Below are positions 43,045 to 50,064 of a DNA stretch of 52,443 bases, piece after piece. The DNA lies in assembly GCA_949935795.1 (NCBI GenBank), contig CATLFX010000015.1:1-52443 (forward strand), in the 5' to 3' direction. Position 1 is the stretch's first letter, and the number at the start of each line of letters is the position of its first letter. The stretch comes from an uncultured Oscillospiraceae bacterium (GTDB lineage Bacteria; Bacillota; Clostridia; Oscillospirales; Oscillospiraceae). Position numbers and translations under genes: made by a program. Below the pieces are notes generated by a model, which saw only the letters and a list, made by a program, of their open reading frames with translations, was not told where the DNA came from and ran no database searches.

Positions 43045-43057
43045 AGGATCAACGGTT

Positions 43058-43306
43058 TCAGTTCTGGTTCATGCTGAGCCAGCCGATGACGGCCATGAGG
43101 ATGGCGGCCAGCCCCACAAAGCGGGCGGCCCAGAGCGCCGATTTTTCCGGCTCCCTGCCGGAGGCCCGGCCCCGGCCCCAGCGCAGAAAGGCCTTGGGAT
43201 TGATGATGATGTACAGCCCCGCCGCCACCAGCAGCGTGGCAAGCACCAGGTACATGGTGGGCGAAAGCTGAATGCCATAGGGCGATGATAATGTGATGTT
43301 CAGCAT
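43058..43306 (-). CDS. Small two-helix membrane protein
   Basis: An 82-residue protein with two membrane helices (about residues 16-34, MYLVLATLLVAAGLYIIINP, and 59-78, WAARFVGLAAILMAVIGWLS) joined by a basic loop, RWGRGRASGREPEKS. ATG 43306 has GAGGAGG 6 nt upstream, and the gene begins just past the end of the TIM-barrel gene, so it is probably in the same operon. No named family is recognised. Function unknown. Confidence 0.75.
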   Translation of the reverse strand: MLNITLSSPYGIQLSPTMYLVLATLLVAAGLYIIINPKAFLRWGRGRASGREPEKSALWAARFVGLAAILMAVIGWLSMNQN

Positions 43307-43317
43307 GATGCTCCTCC

Positions 43318-44190
43318 TCATTTCTCGTGTTTCTCCGATATTTTCTCAAAATTCTGATAGATCCGCTTCATAGCCAGCGCGTCCTCCGCCTGGGTTCCCG
43401 CGCTCTCGCAGATGAAGGTGGGGCTCCATCCCCGCCTTGCCACCGCCTGAGCCAGCGGCGTCCAATCCGGGCCGTAGCCCCCGTCGTCGGCAAAGGTGCG
43501 GTGACACTTCTCGCCGCCGTTGGGGGTAAACTCGATGTGGGAAAAGTGGCTGTGGAAGCGTCTGGCCCGCTCCGGGCCCAAAACCTCCTCCATGCGGTCC
43601 AGCATCCGCTCCATGGCCTCGGGCCCTTCGTCCGCCCCCAGGGAGCGGGCGTACAGGTGGCCGAAGTCCACACAGGGGATGAGGCGCTGGTCGATGGTGC
43701 ACAGCTCCAGCACCTCGTCCAAGTCTCCCAGCTGGTTGATCTTGCCCATGGTCTCGGGGCATAGGGTAATATGGCCGAAGCCCGCATCGTCACAGGCGGC
43801 GACAACCTTTTTCAGGGAGCGCAGAGCGGTGTCCTGGGCCTCCCGCCGGGTTCTCTTCATCAGCGCCCCGGAGTGAATGACCACCCGCTTCGCCCCCATC
43901 CAGTCCGCCGCCAGGCAGGCCCCTGTGATATAGCCGATGGTCTTTTGCAGAGCGTCCGGGTCGGGGTTTGCCAGGTTAATAAAGTAGGGCGCGTGGAGGG
44001 AGAGGGTAATCCCGTGCTCCACGGCGGCGAGCCCCACCTTTCGAGCGGTGTCCTCCCCCACGTGGACCCCCTTCCCGCACTGGTATTCGTAACAGTCCAG
44101 GCCGATTTCCGCCAGCCACTCGGGCGCGTCGGCGGAGGTCTTATAAGGAAAATTTTCCGCGTTTCCCGCGGGGCCGAAAATGGCGCTCAC
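43318..44190 (-). CDS. Endonuclease IV-like TIM-barrel protein (AP endonuclease family 2)
   Basis: A 290-residue TIM-barrel protein. Metal-ligand-type segments are visible: LSLHAPYFINLAN, RVVIHSGAL, LCPETMGKINQLG, CVDFGHLYARS, HSHFSHIEF and ICESAG. This matches Nfo-like enzymes and the wider xylose-isomerase-like group; abasic-site endonuclease activity is plausible but not proven. The start is GTG 44190 with AAAGGAG 7 nt upstream, overlapping the YqeG stop by 4 nt (GTGA). It forms a coupled operon with yqeG and the small membrane protein. Confidence 0.88.
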   Translation of the reverse strand: MSAIFGPAGNAENFPYKTSADAPEWLAEIGLDCYEYQCGKGVHVGEDTARKVGLAAVEHGITLSLHAPYFINLANPDPDALQKTIGYITGACLAADWMGAKRVVIHSGALMKRTRREAQDTALRSLKKVVAACDDAGFGHITLCPETMGKINQLGDLDEVLELCTIDQRLIPCVDFGHLYARSLGADEGPEAMERMLDRMEEVLGPERARRFHSHFSHIEFTPNGGEKCHRTFADDGGYGPDWTPLAQAVARRGWSPTFICESAGTQAEDALAMKRIYQNFEKISEKHEK

Positions 44191-44690
44191 AGCGTCTCTC
44201 CTTTCCCGGACAACAGCCGGAAGGGCCACTCTGCGGCGTACCGCAGATACCGCCCCGGATTGCCCGCCAGCCGGATGGGCTCCACCAAAATGGCGCTCAC
44301 CCCCGCCAGATTGCCCCCCAGCACGTCGGTAAAAATCTGGTCGCCCACAATGGCAGTCTGTTCTTTCGTCACGCCCATGCGCTCCATAGCTTTTAAAAAG
44401 GAGGGCGTCTTGGGCTTGCCCGCGTGGCCGATGTAGGGCACGCCCAGCCCCTCGGAGAAAATACGGGGGCGGTTCTCATGGCGGTTGTTGGACAGGATGA
44501 ACAGCGTCACCCCGTGAGCGTTCAAATCGTCCCGCCACGCCTTCAATTTTTCATCGGGCAGGGGCACGCCGTAGGGGACCAGGGTGTTGTCCAGGTCCGC
44601 CAGCAGGAGCTTGAAGCCCCGGCGGGCCAGGGCCGCGCCGGACAGCTCATAAATATCATGGGCCGTGAACCGGGCCCGGAACCATGCCAT
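44187..44690 (-). CDS. YqeG-family HAD phosphatase (class IIIA)
   Basis: A 167-residue haloacid dehalogenase-type phosphatase. Motif I is ADLDNTLVPYG with the nucleophile aspartate, motif II ILSNN, the lysine is in GKPKTPSF and motif III is VGDQIFTDVLGGN. The B. subtilis and mitochondrial (GEP4) relatives dephosphorylate phosphatidylglycerol phosphate, so a role in phospholipid synthesis is possible. AAGG lies about 6 nt before the ATG. First gene of a three-gene minus-strand operon. Confidence 0.92.
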   Translation of the reverse strand: MAWFRARFTAHDIYELSGAALARRGFKLLLADLDNTLVPYGVPLPDEKLKAWRDDLNAHGVTLFILSNNRHENRPRIFSEGLGVPYIGHAGKPKTPSFLKAMERMGVTKEQTAIVGDQIFTDVLGGNLAGVSAILVEPIRLAGNPGRYLRYAAEWPFRLLSGKGETL

Positions 44691-44789
44691 AAGCCACCTT
44701 CTATTCCGCTTTGGACGAGCATAGATTTGTAATAGAAAGACTGCGCCTATCTTAACACAAATTTTTGCGCTTCACAAGGGGGAACCGAC

Positions 44790-45563
44790 ATGAAAGAATT
44801 GCTGCTGGCTCTGCCCGCCGGGCGGGAGACCAGGGGGCGCGCCTTTGGCCTCACCCCCGCCCACATGGCCTACCGGATCGGGCCAGGCCCCAAGCTGCTG
44901 GGCATCCGCCTGCCCCAGGCCCTGCGGGGCGGCCTGATGCTGATGGACTGCGCGGGCTTTGACGGCGCGGGGGACCCGGTGGGGTGCTGCCGCCAGATCC
45001 TGGGGGAGTGCCGCCGCCGGTCCTTCCGGGGGATCGTGTGCGACTTCGAGGGCCCGCCCAGGGGCTGCCTGCCCAAGCTGGTGGAAATTCTGGACCGCAA
45101 CTGCGCCGCCCAGGGCTGGGCGCTGTATGTGCCCGAGGGCTTCGCCCCCCACGGGCCCAAGTCGCGGGTGCTGATCCCCTCGGTCCTCACCCACGGCACC
45201 TTGGAGCGCCGCCTGCGGGGAGCGCTGGAGCAGTACGGCAGGGAGCGGACGGCCCTGGCGGTGGAGTGGGCCCGGGAGGAGTTCCCCCTCCCCGCCCAAG
45301 GCCGGGGGGAGCCCATCTCCCAGGAGCGGCTGGAGGAGCTGCTCCGGCGGCTGGAGCCCGCCGTGTTCTTCGACCGGGGGCTGTGCGCCCACTATTTCAC
45401 CTACATGCAGGGGCCCCAGGCCCACTTTGTTCTGTTTGACAGCCCCCGGTCCATCCGGGAAAAGCTGGAGCTGGCCAAGCGGCTGGGGCTGGCCTCCGCC
45501 CTGCTGCCGGAGCCGGAGGTGGAGGACCGCCTGGAGGAAATTTTTGGGCCGGACGGAGGCTGA
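44790..45563 (+). CDS. Hypothetical protein, possibly TIM-barrel
   Basis: A 257-residue protein of unknown family, with no membrane segment or signal peptide. Strands ending in acidic residues (GIVCDFEGPP near residue 81), FFDRGLCAHYFTYMQGPQ and a final RLGLASALLPEPEVEDRLEE recall GH18-like or other TIM barrels that have lost or changed the active site. That is a weak impression. AGGGGGAA lies before the ATG. It is monocistronic, between divergent yqeG and niaR. Confidence 0.72.
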   Translation: MKELLLALPAGRETRGRAFGLTPAHMAYRIGPGPKLLGIRLPQALRGGLMLMDCAGFDGAGDPVGCCRQILGECRRRSFRGIVCDFEGPPRGCLPKLVEILDRNCAAQGWALYVPEGFAPHGPKSRVLIPSVLTHGTLERRLRGALEQYGRERTALAVEWAREEFPLPAQGRGEPISQERLEELLRRLEPAVFFDRGLCAHYFTYMQGPQAHFVLFDSPRSIREKLELAKRLGLASALLPEPEVEDRLEEIFGPDGG

Positions 45564-45570
45564 GCCCCGC

Positions 45571-45599
45571 TTGCGGGGGCGGGGCAGGTGTGGTATACT
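45571..45599 (+). promoter_or_regulatory. niaR promoter
   Basis: TTGCGG (45571-45576), 17-bp spacer, TATACT (45594-45599). The -35 lies inside a G/C hairpin that may also end the preceding gene. Confidence 0.6.
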
Positions 45600-45633
45600 G
45601 TGGAAAAAACCACCGCCGTGAGGAGGACCCGCC

Positions 45634-46143
45634 ATGAACACCAGCCAGCGCCGGGCGCGCATTTTGGAGTACCTGAGAGCCGCCGAAGCCCCCCTGTCCG
45701 CCACCGTCCTGGCCCAGCGCCTGTCGGTGAGCCGCCAGATCATCGTAGGGGACGTGGCCCTGCTCCGGGCGGCGGGCGAGGCCGTCTCCGCCACCCCCCG
45801 GGGCTATGTGCTGGACCGCCCCCAGCCGGGAATCGCCCGTACCGTGGCCTGCCTCCACAGCGGGGCGGACATGGAGCGGGAGCTGACGCTGATGGTGGAC
45901 CAGGGGTGCACGGTGGAGAACGTCATCGTGGAGCACCCGGTATACGGCCAGCTCACCGGGCCGCTGGACCTGTCCTCCCGGTATGACGTCTCGGAATTTA
46001 TACGGAAAGTAGAGGAAAACGCCGCCCGGCCCCTGTCGCTGCTCACCGACGGCATCCATCTCCACACCCTGCGCTGTCCCGGCGAGGAGGCGTTCCAGCG
46101 GGTGGTGAAGGCCCTGGAGGAGGTGGGATTTCTGGCGAAATAG
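45634..46143 (+). CDS. niaR: NiaR-type niacin-responsive transcriptional repressor (3H domain)
   Basis: Represses NAD biosynthesis and niacin uptake genes when niacin is available. The 169-residue protein has an N-terminal HTH_11 domain (RARILEYLRAAEAPLSATVL, LSVSRQIIVGDVALLRAAG, RGYVL) and a C-terminal 3H domain with the family histidines in CLHSG, VEHPVYGQLTG and LTDGIHLHTLRC, which bind a metal and the ligand. GAGGAG lies about 8 nt before the ATG. A candidate operator stands before the PTS_EIIC_2-type transporter about 1 kb downstream. Confidence 0.93.
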   Translation: MNTSQRRARILEYLRAAEAPLSATVLAQRLSVSRQIIVGDVALLRAAGEAVSATPRGYVLDRPQPGIARTVACLHSGADMERELTLMVDQGCTVENVIVEHPVYGQLTGPLDLSSRYDVSEFIRKVEENAARPLSLLTDGIHLHTLRCPGEEAFQRVVKALEEVGFLAK

Positions 46144-46160
46144 GCCGCCGCCGTTTGTAA

Positions 46161-46320
46161 CCGCGCTGCTCACGACGGCTTCGCAACCTGTAGTCGTGCT
46201 CCGCCTGTTCGCGACGCGCGGTTTCCCTCCGTCTCGGAGAAAACCCGTCCCCGCTGCGCGGTGACTGGGCTTTTCTCCTCGCTCCGGTCCATCCGCGCTG
46301 CTCATGACGGCTTCGCAACC
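46161..46320. repeat. Insertion-like repeat with 28-bp direct repeats after niaR
   Basis: The 28 bp at 46161-46188 (CCGCGCTGCTCACGACGGCT and 8 more) recur at 46293-46320 with one difference, a 132-bp period. The intervening DNA is GC-rich with internal complementarity (TCTCCGAGACGGAG-type). No gene is supported. The layout resembles the repeat at the end of trmL, but the sequence differs. Confidence 0.65.
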
Positions 46321-46404
46321 GATAGTTGCGCAAATTTCCAGTGCCGGTTGGTGGCCCGCAACCGGATTTTCTGATAGGATAGCCTCAGAAAGGAGGCGGC
46401 TTTG

Positions 46405-47076
46405 ATGAAGCTGAACGAGAAAATTTTATACTACCGCCGGGCGGCCAAGCTGTCCCAGGAGGAGCTGGCCGCCATGGTAGGCGTATCCCGCCAGGCGGTG
46501 AGCAAGTGGGAGCTGGGCGACGCCACGCCGGAGGTGGACAAGCTGCTGGCCCTGGCCCGGGCCTTCGGCGTGACCACCGACGAGCTGCTGGGCGGCGGCG
46601 AGCCCAACCGTGACCGGGAGGAGGCCGAAGCGCCCAGGGAGGAGCCGCCCGGCCACACCGCGCCGAACGCCCCCCAGGAGGGTAGCTTTGAAAAGGCCAC
46701 GGGGCTGTTGGGCAGGCTGATCCGAAAATATGGCTGGCTGGCGGGAGTGCGCATCGCCCTGAGCGGGCTGGGGTTTACCCTGGTGGGCGTGCTAGCCCGG
46801 TGGGGCTTCGGAGCAATGTTTGACACGTCGAGGGATATGATGTCCGGGTTCGGCGGGTTTGGCGGCGGCGTGGAGTTCTCCCCAGGCACCTCCCCGGAGA
46901 TTCAGCGGGCGGTTTTAGAGCAGCTAGGCATGGCCCCCGCCTCCTCGCCTTTCGGCGGGATCGAGGGTTTCTTCCTGGGCTTTGCCACGGTAATCCTTGT
47001 AGTTGGCATCATCACTATGATTGCCGGGGTGGTGCTGGCCGCCTACCTCTACCAAAAGGGGAACAAGCGGCCCTGA
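46405..47076 (+). CDS. XRE-family regulator with C-terminal membrane helices
   Basis: A 223-residue protein. Residues about 5-64 are an XRE helix-turn-helix (LSQEELAAMVGVSRQAVSKW, PEVDKLLALARAFGVTTDEL). An acidic, proline-rich linker follows, then two membrane helices (about 108-130 and 187-216), separated by a Gly/Phe-rich loop, FGGFGGGVEF. Membrane-anchored XRE proteins of this type are common in clostridia; targets are unknown. ATG 46405 has AAAGGAGG 8 nt upstream. Transcribed alone, between niaR and the transporter gene. Confidence 0.87.
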   Translation: MKLNEKILYYRRAAKLSQEELAAMVGVSRQAVSKWELGDATPEVDKLLALARAFGVTTDELLGGGEPNRDREEAEAPREEPPGHTAPNAPQEGSFEKATGLLGRLIRKYGWLAGVRIALSGLGFTLVGVLARWGFGAMFDTSRDMMSGFGGFGGGVEFSPGTSPEIQRAVLEQLGMAPASSPFGGIEGFFLGFATVILVVGIITMIAGVVLAAYLYQKGNKRP

Positions 47077-47094
47077 GTTTGGTCAAATAGCCAA

Positions 47095-47122
47095 TTGACA
47101 TTTTTCCCCCAGCCTGTATAAT
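47095..47122 (+). promoter_or_regulatory. Promoter of the PTS_EIIC_2-type transporter gene
   Basis: Perfect TTGACA (47095-47100), 16-bp spacer, perfect TATAAT (47117-47122); the operator-like palindrome begins at the last base of the -10. Confidence 0.85.
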
Positions 47123-47157
47123 AGTCCACACAGTTGTCTTGACACCTGTGTGGACTA
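47122..47157. promoter_or_regulatory. Candidate NiaR operator
   Basis: TAGTCCACACAG (47122-47133) and its exact reverse complement CTGTGTGGACTA (47146-47157) flank TTGTCTTGACAC. The palindrome covers the expected start of transcription, so a bound protein would block initiation. TGTCTTGACA with ACAC/GTGT arms resembles NiaR sites described in Firmicutes (from memory). niaR is about 1 kb upstream. Confidence 0.55.
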
Positions 47158-47182
47158 CTTTTTTGAGAGTTGAGGGATGGAA

Positions 47183-48289
47183 ATGGAAAAACTCAAGGCG
47201 TTCCTGAAGCGCAAGAACATTGTGATCTCCGCCAAGCGGTACGGCATCGACGCTCTGGGGGCCATGGCCCAGGGCCTGTTCTGCTCGCTGCTCATCGGCA
47301 CGATCCTGAACACCATCGGCAGTCAGTTCGGCATTGGCTTTCTCACCGCCCATATCCTTGAGATCAACAAGCAGGGGTACACCATCGGCGGGCTGGCCTC
47401 CTTCATGAGCGGCTCGGCCATGGCCGTGGCCATCGGCTACGCCCTCCAAGCGCCCCCCATGGTGCTGTTCTCCCTGGTGACGGTGGGCTACGCCTGCAAC
47501 GCCCTGGGCGGGGCGGGAGGGCCGCTGGCGGTGCTGTTCGTGGCCATCATCGCCGCCGAGTGCGGCAAGGCGGTGTCCAAGGAGACCAAGGTGGACATTC
47601 TGGTCACCCCCATCGTCACCATTTTAGTTGGCATCGGCGCGGCCTGGCTTATCGCCCCGCCCATCGGCGGCGCGGCCAATGCCTTCGGCCAGCTCATCAT
47701 GCGAGCTACCGTCCTCCAGCCCTTCTGGATGGGCATCCTGGTGTCCGTGCTGGTTGGGGTGGCCCTCACCCTGCCCATCTCCTCCGCTGCCATCTGCTCG
47801 GTGCTGGGCCTCACCGGGCTGGCGGGCGGCGCGGCGGTGGCCGGATGCTGCGCCCAGATGGTGGGCTTTGCCGTCATGTCCTTCCGGGAAAACCGCTGGG
47901 GCGGGCTGGTGAGTCAGGGCATCGGCACCTCCATGCTGCAAATGCCCAACATCGTGAAGAACCCCCGGATCTGGATTCCCCCCACCCTGGCCTCCGCCAT
48001 CACCGGCCCCCTGGCCACCTGCCTGTTCAAGCTGGAGATGAACGGCGCGCCCATCAACTCCGGTATGGGCACCTGCGGCCTGTGCGGCCAGCTGGGGGTC
48101 TGGACCGGCTGGCTCAACCCCAGCGAGAAGGCGCTGTCCAACGGCGCCGCCGCCATCACCCCGGGGGCCTTCGAGTGGATCGGGCTGATCCTGATCTCCT
48201 TTGTCCTGCCCGCCGTGCTGTGCTGGGCCTTCGGCCTGTGGTTCCGGAAAATCGGCTGGATCAAGGAAGGCGACCTCAAACTGGATTGA
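47183..48289 (+). CDS. PTS_EIIC_2-family membrane transporter
   Basis: A 368-residue protein with about ten membrane helices that resembles the PF13303 (PTS_EIIC_2) family. Characteristic parts are ISAKRYGIDALGAMAQGLFC, GYACNALGGAGGPLA, SSAAICSVLGLTGLAGGAAV, CCAQMVGFAVMSFRENRWGG and INSGMGTCGLCGQLGVW. No PTS EIIA or EIIB domain is present or adjacent, so phosphotransfer is unlikely. The candidate NiaR operator suggests niacin or a related pyridine as substrate, which is inference. ATG 47183 has GAGGG 6 nt upstream; ATG 47177 would abut the site. Confidence 0.85.
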   Translation: MEKLKAFLKRKNIVISAKRYGIDALGAMAQGLFCSLLIGTILNTIGSQFGIGFLTAHILEINKQGYTIGGLASFMSGSAMAVAIGYALQAPPMVLFSLVTVGYACNALGGAGGPLAVLFVAIIAAECGKAVSKETKVDILVTPIVTILVGIGAAWLIAPPIGGAANAFGQLIMRATVLQPFWMGILVSVLVGVALTLPISSAAICSVLGLTGLAGGAAVAGCCAQMVGFAVMSFRENRWGGLVSQGIGTSMLQMPNIVKNPRIWIPPTLASAITGPLATCLFKLEMNGAPINSGMGTCGLCGQLGVWTGWLNPSEKALSNGAAAITPGAFEWIGLILISFVLPAVLCWAFGLWFRKIGWIKEGDLKLD

Positions 48290-48312
48290 TTTCACGCTTT
48301 TATGTCCCAAAG

Positions 48313-48341
48313 AGCTCCGCCCGCTTGGGCGGGGCTTTTTT
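48313..48341 (+). terminator. Terminator after the transporter gene
   Basis: AGCTCCGCCC (48313-48322) pairs with GGGCGGGGCT (48327-48336, one G-U) followed by a run of T. Confidence 0.85.
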
Positions 48342-48406
48342 GACGGTTTCGACAAAGAAACCCCGGTCCAGGCCGGAAAAAAGGTGGAAAAAAGGTTGAA
48401 ATCAGC

Positions 48407-48435
48407 TTGACGGACTGTTGCGTCTGTGTTATAAT
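48407..48435 (+). promoter_or_regulatory. str operon promoter
   Basis: TTGACG (48407-48412), 17-bp spacer, perfect TATAAT (48430-48435), 37 bp before the L7Ae-like gene. Confidence 0.85.
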
Positions 48436-48472
48436 TTCAAATTGCGTTGATATGCGAAGGGAGGACCGTTTG

Positions 48473-48712
48473 ATGCTGACAGAATTGGAAAACGCGGCCA
48501 AGGTCGCAGGCGTCAAGCAGGTCCGCCGGGCCCTGGCAGGCGGACGGGCCAAGCGTATCTACCTGGCGAAGGACGCCTACCCGGACCTCACCGAGCCCCT
48601 GGAGCGCCAGGCCTCAGAGCAGGGCGTGGAAACCGCCTGGGCCGAGTCCATGAAGGCCTTGGGGAAGGCCTGCGGCATTGCCGTGGGGACCGCCGCAGCT
48701 GCAATTATTTGA
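48473..48712 (+). CDS. L7Ae/L30e-family k-turn-binding protein (YbxF-like)
   Basis: A 79-residue RNA-binding protein of the L7Ae/L30e/Gadd45 fold. Typical elements are VAGVKQVRRALAGGRAKRIYLAKDA and AESMKALGKACGIAVGTA, in which GKACGIAVG is the RNA-contact loop. B. subtilis YbxF (RplGB) occupies the same place before rpsL and binds kink-turns. ATG 48473 has GGGAGG 8 nt upstream. First gene of the str operon. Confidence 0.93.
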   Translation: MLTELENAAKVAGVKQVRRALAGGRAKRIYLAKDAYPDLTEPLERQASEQGVETAWAESMKALGKACGIAVGTAAAAII

Positions 48713-48734
48713 GGATCTCCCCAACTTTTTCCGG

Positions 48735-48768
48735 TTTTAACGAATAATCCCCGGATTACTCGTTAAAA
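48735..48768 (+). repeat. Inverted repeat in the rpsL leader
   Basis: TTTTAACGAATAATCC (48735-48750) and GGATTACTCGTTAAAA (48753-48768) form a long stem with one mismatch, just upstream of the rpsL ribosome binding site (AAAGGAGG). It could be a translational control structure or a processing site. No T-run follows, so a terminator is unlikely. Confidence 0.55.
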
Positions 48769-48795
48769 TATATATTCATTGAAAGGAGGAAAATC

Positions 48796-49221
48796 ATGCC
48801 TACTTTTAATCAACTGGTCCGCAAGGGCCGCGAGAAGAGCACCTACAAGTCCAACTCTCCCGCCATGCAGCACGGTCTGAACACCCTGAAGAACAAGGAG
48901 ACCGACCTGCCCTCTCCCCAGAAGCGGGGCGTGTGCACCGCCGTTCGTACTTCCACCCCGAAGAAGCCGAACTCCGCTCTGCGTAAGATCGCCCGTGTGC
49001 GCCTGACCAACGGCTACGAGGTCACCGCCTATATTCCCGGCGTGGGCCACAACCTGCAGGAGCACTCCGTGGTCATGATCCGCGGCGGCCGTGTCAAGGA
49101 CCTGCCCGGCGTTCGTTACCACATCATCCGCGGCACGCTGGACACCCAGGGCGTCAACGGTCGTATGCAGGCCCGCTCCAAGTACGGCGCCAAGCGGCCC
49201 AAGGCTGCCAAGAAGAAGTAA
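48796..49221 (+). CDS. rpsL: Ribosomal protein S12
   Basis: Part of the 30S decoding site. The 141-residue protein is the long clostridial form, with an insertion of about 15 residues after the N-terminal arm ([20 protein letters not shown]). The decoding-site motifs [11 protein letters not shown] and [13 protein letters not shown] carry the wild-type lysines whose mutation gives streptomycin resistance elsewhere. AAAGGAGG is 9 nt before the ATG. Second gene of the str operon; an unusually long 350-bp gap follows before rpsG. Confidence 0.98.
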   Translation: MPTFNQLVRKGREKSTYKSNSPAMQHGLNTLKNKETDLPSPQKRGVCTAVRTSTPKKPNSALRKIARVRLTNGYEVTAYIPGVGHNLQEHSVVMIRGGRVKDLPGVRYHIIRGTLDTQGVNGRMQARSKYGAKRPKAAKKK

Positions 49222-49319
49222 TTTTCTTTCAGAAAATCACTTCAAACGGACCGCGTCAAGCGGCCCGACCAAGAAGGAGCTGTCAGCTTCTTCACCCATC
49301 ACGAGTTTTGCGCACACGC

Positions 49320-49338
49320 GCAAGGCCGAAAGCCTTGC
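49320..49338 (+). other. Stable small hairpin in the rpsL-rpsG spacer
   Basis: GCAAGGC-CGAAA-GCCTTGC is a perfect 7-bp stem with a GNRA-like loop. It lies about 100 nt after the rpsL stop. No T-run; may be an RNA stability or binding element. Confidence 0.45.
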
Positions 49339-49366
49339 CGAGCGTTTATTCCATATAATTTTGGGT

Positions 49367-49400
49367 AAACCTCGGACAGGCACATTACGCGAGGTTTTTT
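49367..49400 (+). terminator. Terminator-like hairpin inside the str operon
   Basis: AAACCTCG (49367-49374) pairs with CGAGGTTT (49390-49397), ending in a T-run through 49400. Placed between rpsL and rpsG it would attenuate transcription of the downstream genes. Confidence 0.6.
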
Positions 49401-49525
49401 CGACCAAGTATCGTTGCGTCAGGCGAGGAGCGGGGTTCTGAGCAAGGGGAGCATACTTTGTGTATGTGACCCGCCGCGAGGGTTCCCGCGACGAAGCATG
49501 GCGCAATGAGACGCCGGTCGAAACT
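49399..49525. repeat. Structured GC-rich element between rpsL and rpsG
   Basis: The stretch is bounded by TTCGACC and GGTCGAA inverted repeats (about 49399-49405 and 49518-49524). Inside are further complementary pairs: GCGTC/GACGC, GCATAC-TTTGT-GTATG and a GCGAGGG/CCCGCG hairpin. No frame with coding features is present. It looks like an inserted palindromic repeat or a structured leader RNA. Confidence 0.5.
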
Positions 49526-49571
49526 TCGAGTACCTGTGAATTCTAATTTTATATAGAAGGAGGGAAGCGAA

Positions 49572-50042
49572 GTGCCCAGAAGAGGAAACGTACCCAAGCG
49601 GGAAGTTTTGCCCGACCCGCTGTATAATTCCGTACTAGTCACTAAGCTCGTCAACAGCATCATGCTGGACGGCAAGAAGGGCGTAGCCCAGAAGGTCGTC
49701 TACGGTGCCTTTGACATCATCAAGGACAAGACCGGCAAAGAGCCCCTTGAGGTCTTCACCACCGCCATTGAGAACATCATGCCTTCCCTGGAGACCAAGT
49801 CCCGCCGCGTGGGCGGCTCCACCTACCAGGTCCCCATGGAGGTCCGCCCCGAGCGCCGTCAGACCCTTGGCCTGCGCTGGCTGACCACCTACTCCCGCAA
49901 CCGCGGCGAGAAGACCATGAAGGAGCGGCTGGCGGGTGAGATCATGGACGCCGCCAACAATACGGGTTCCGCCGTGAAGAAGCGCGAGGACACCCACAAG
50001 ATGGCCGAGGCCAACAAGGCGTTCGCCCACTACCGCTGGTAA
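49572..50042 (+). CDS. rpsG: Ribosomal protein S7
   Basis: Primary 16S rRNA-binding protein that nucleates the 30S head. The 156-residue protein is full length, with [40 protein letters not shown] and [20 protein letters not shown]. The start codon is GTG, with AGGAGGG about 8 nt upstream. In E. coli S7 represses str translation by binding the S12-S7 spacer, which makes the long structured spacer here notable. fusA follows 22 nt after the stop. Confidence 0.98.
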   Translation: MPRRGNVPKREVLPDPLYNSVLVTKLVNSIMLDGKKGVAQKVVYGAFDIIKDKTGKEPLEVFTTAIENIMPSLETKSRRVGGSTYQVPMEVRPERRQTLGLRWLTTYSRNRGEKTMKERLAGEIMDAANNTGSAVKKREDTHKMAEANKAFAHYRW

Positions 50043-50064
50043 GGACGGAGGCAAACTAACCAAT

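Noticed and set aside
46161-46340. Arginine-rich minus-strand frames over the niaR-XRE gap
   Set aside because: Generated by the direct repeats; no ribosome binding site or family.
47122-47164. Palindrome plus T-run as an intrinsic terminator
   Set aside because: The left arm begins inside the -10 region, so an RNA started from this promoter would lack most of it; an operator fits better.
49237-49506. Short frames in the rpsL-rpsG spacer
   Set aside because: No ribosome binding site, and the sequence is dominated by hairpins.
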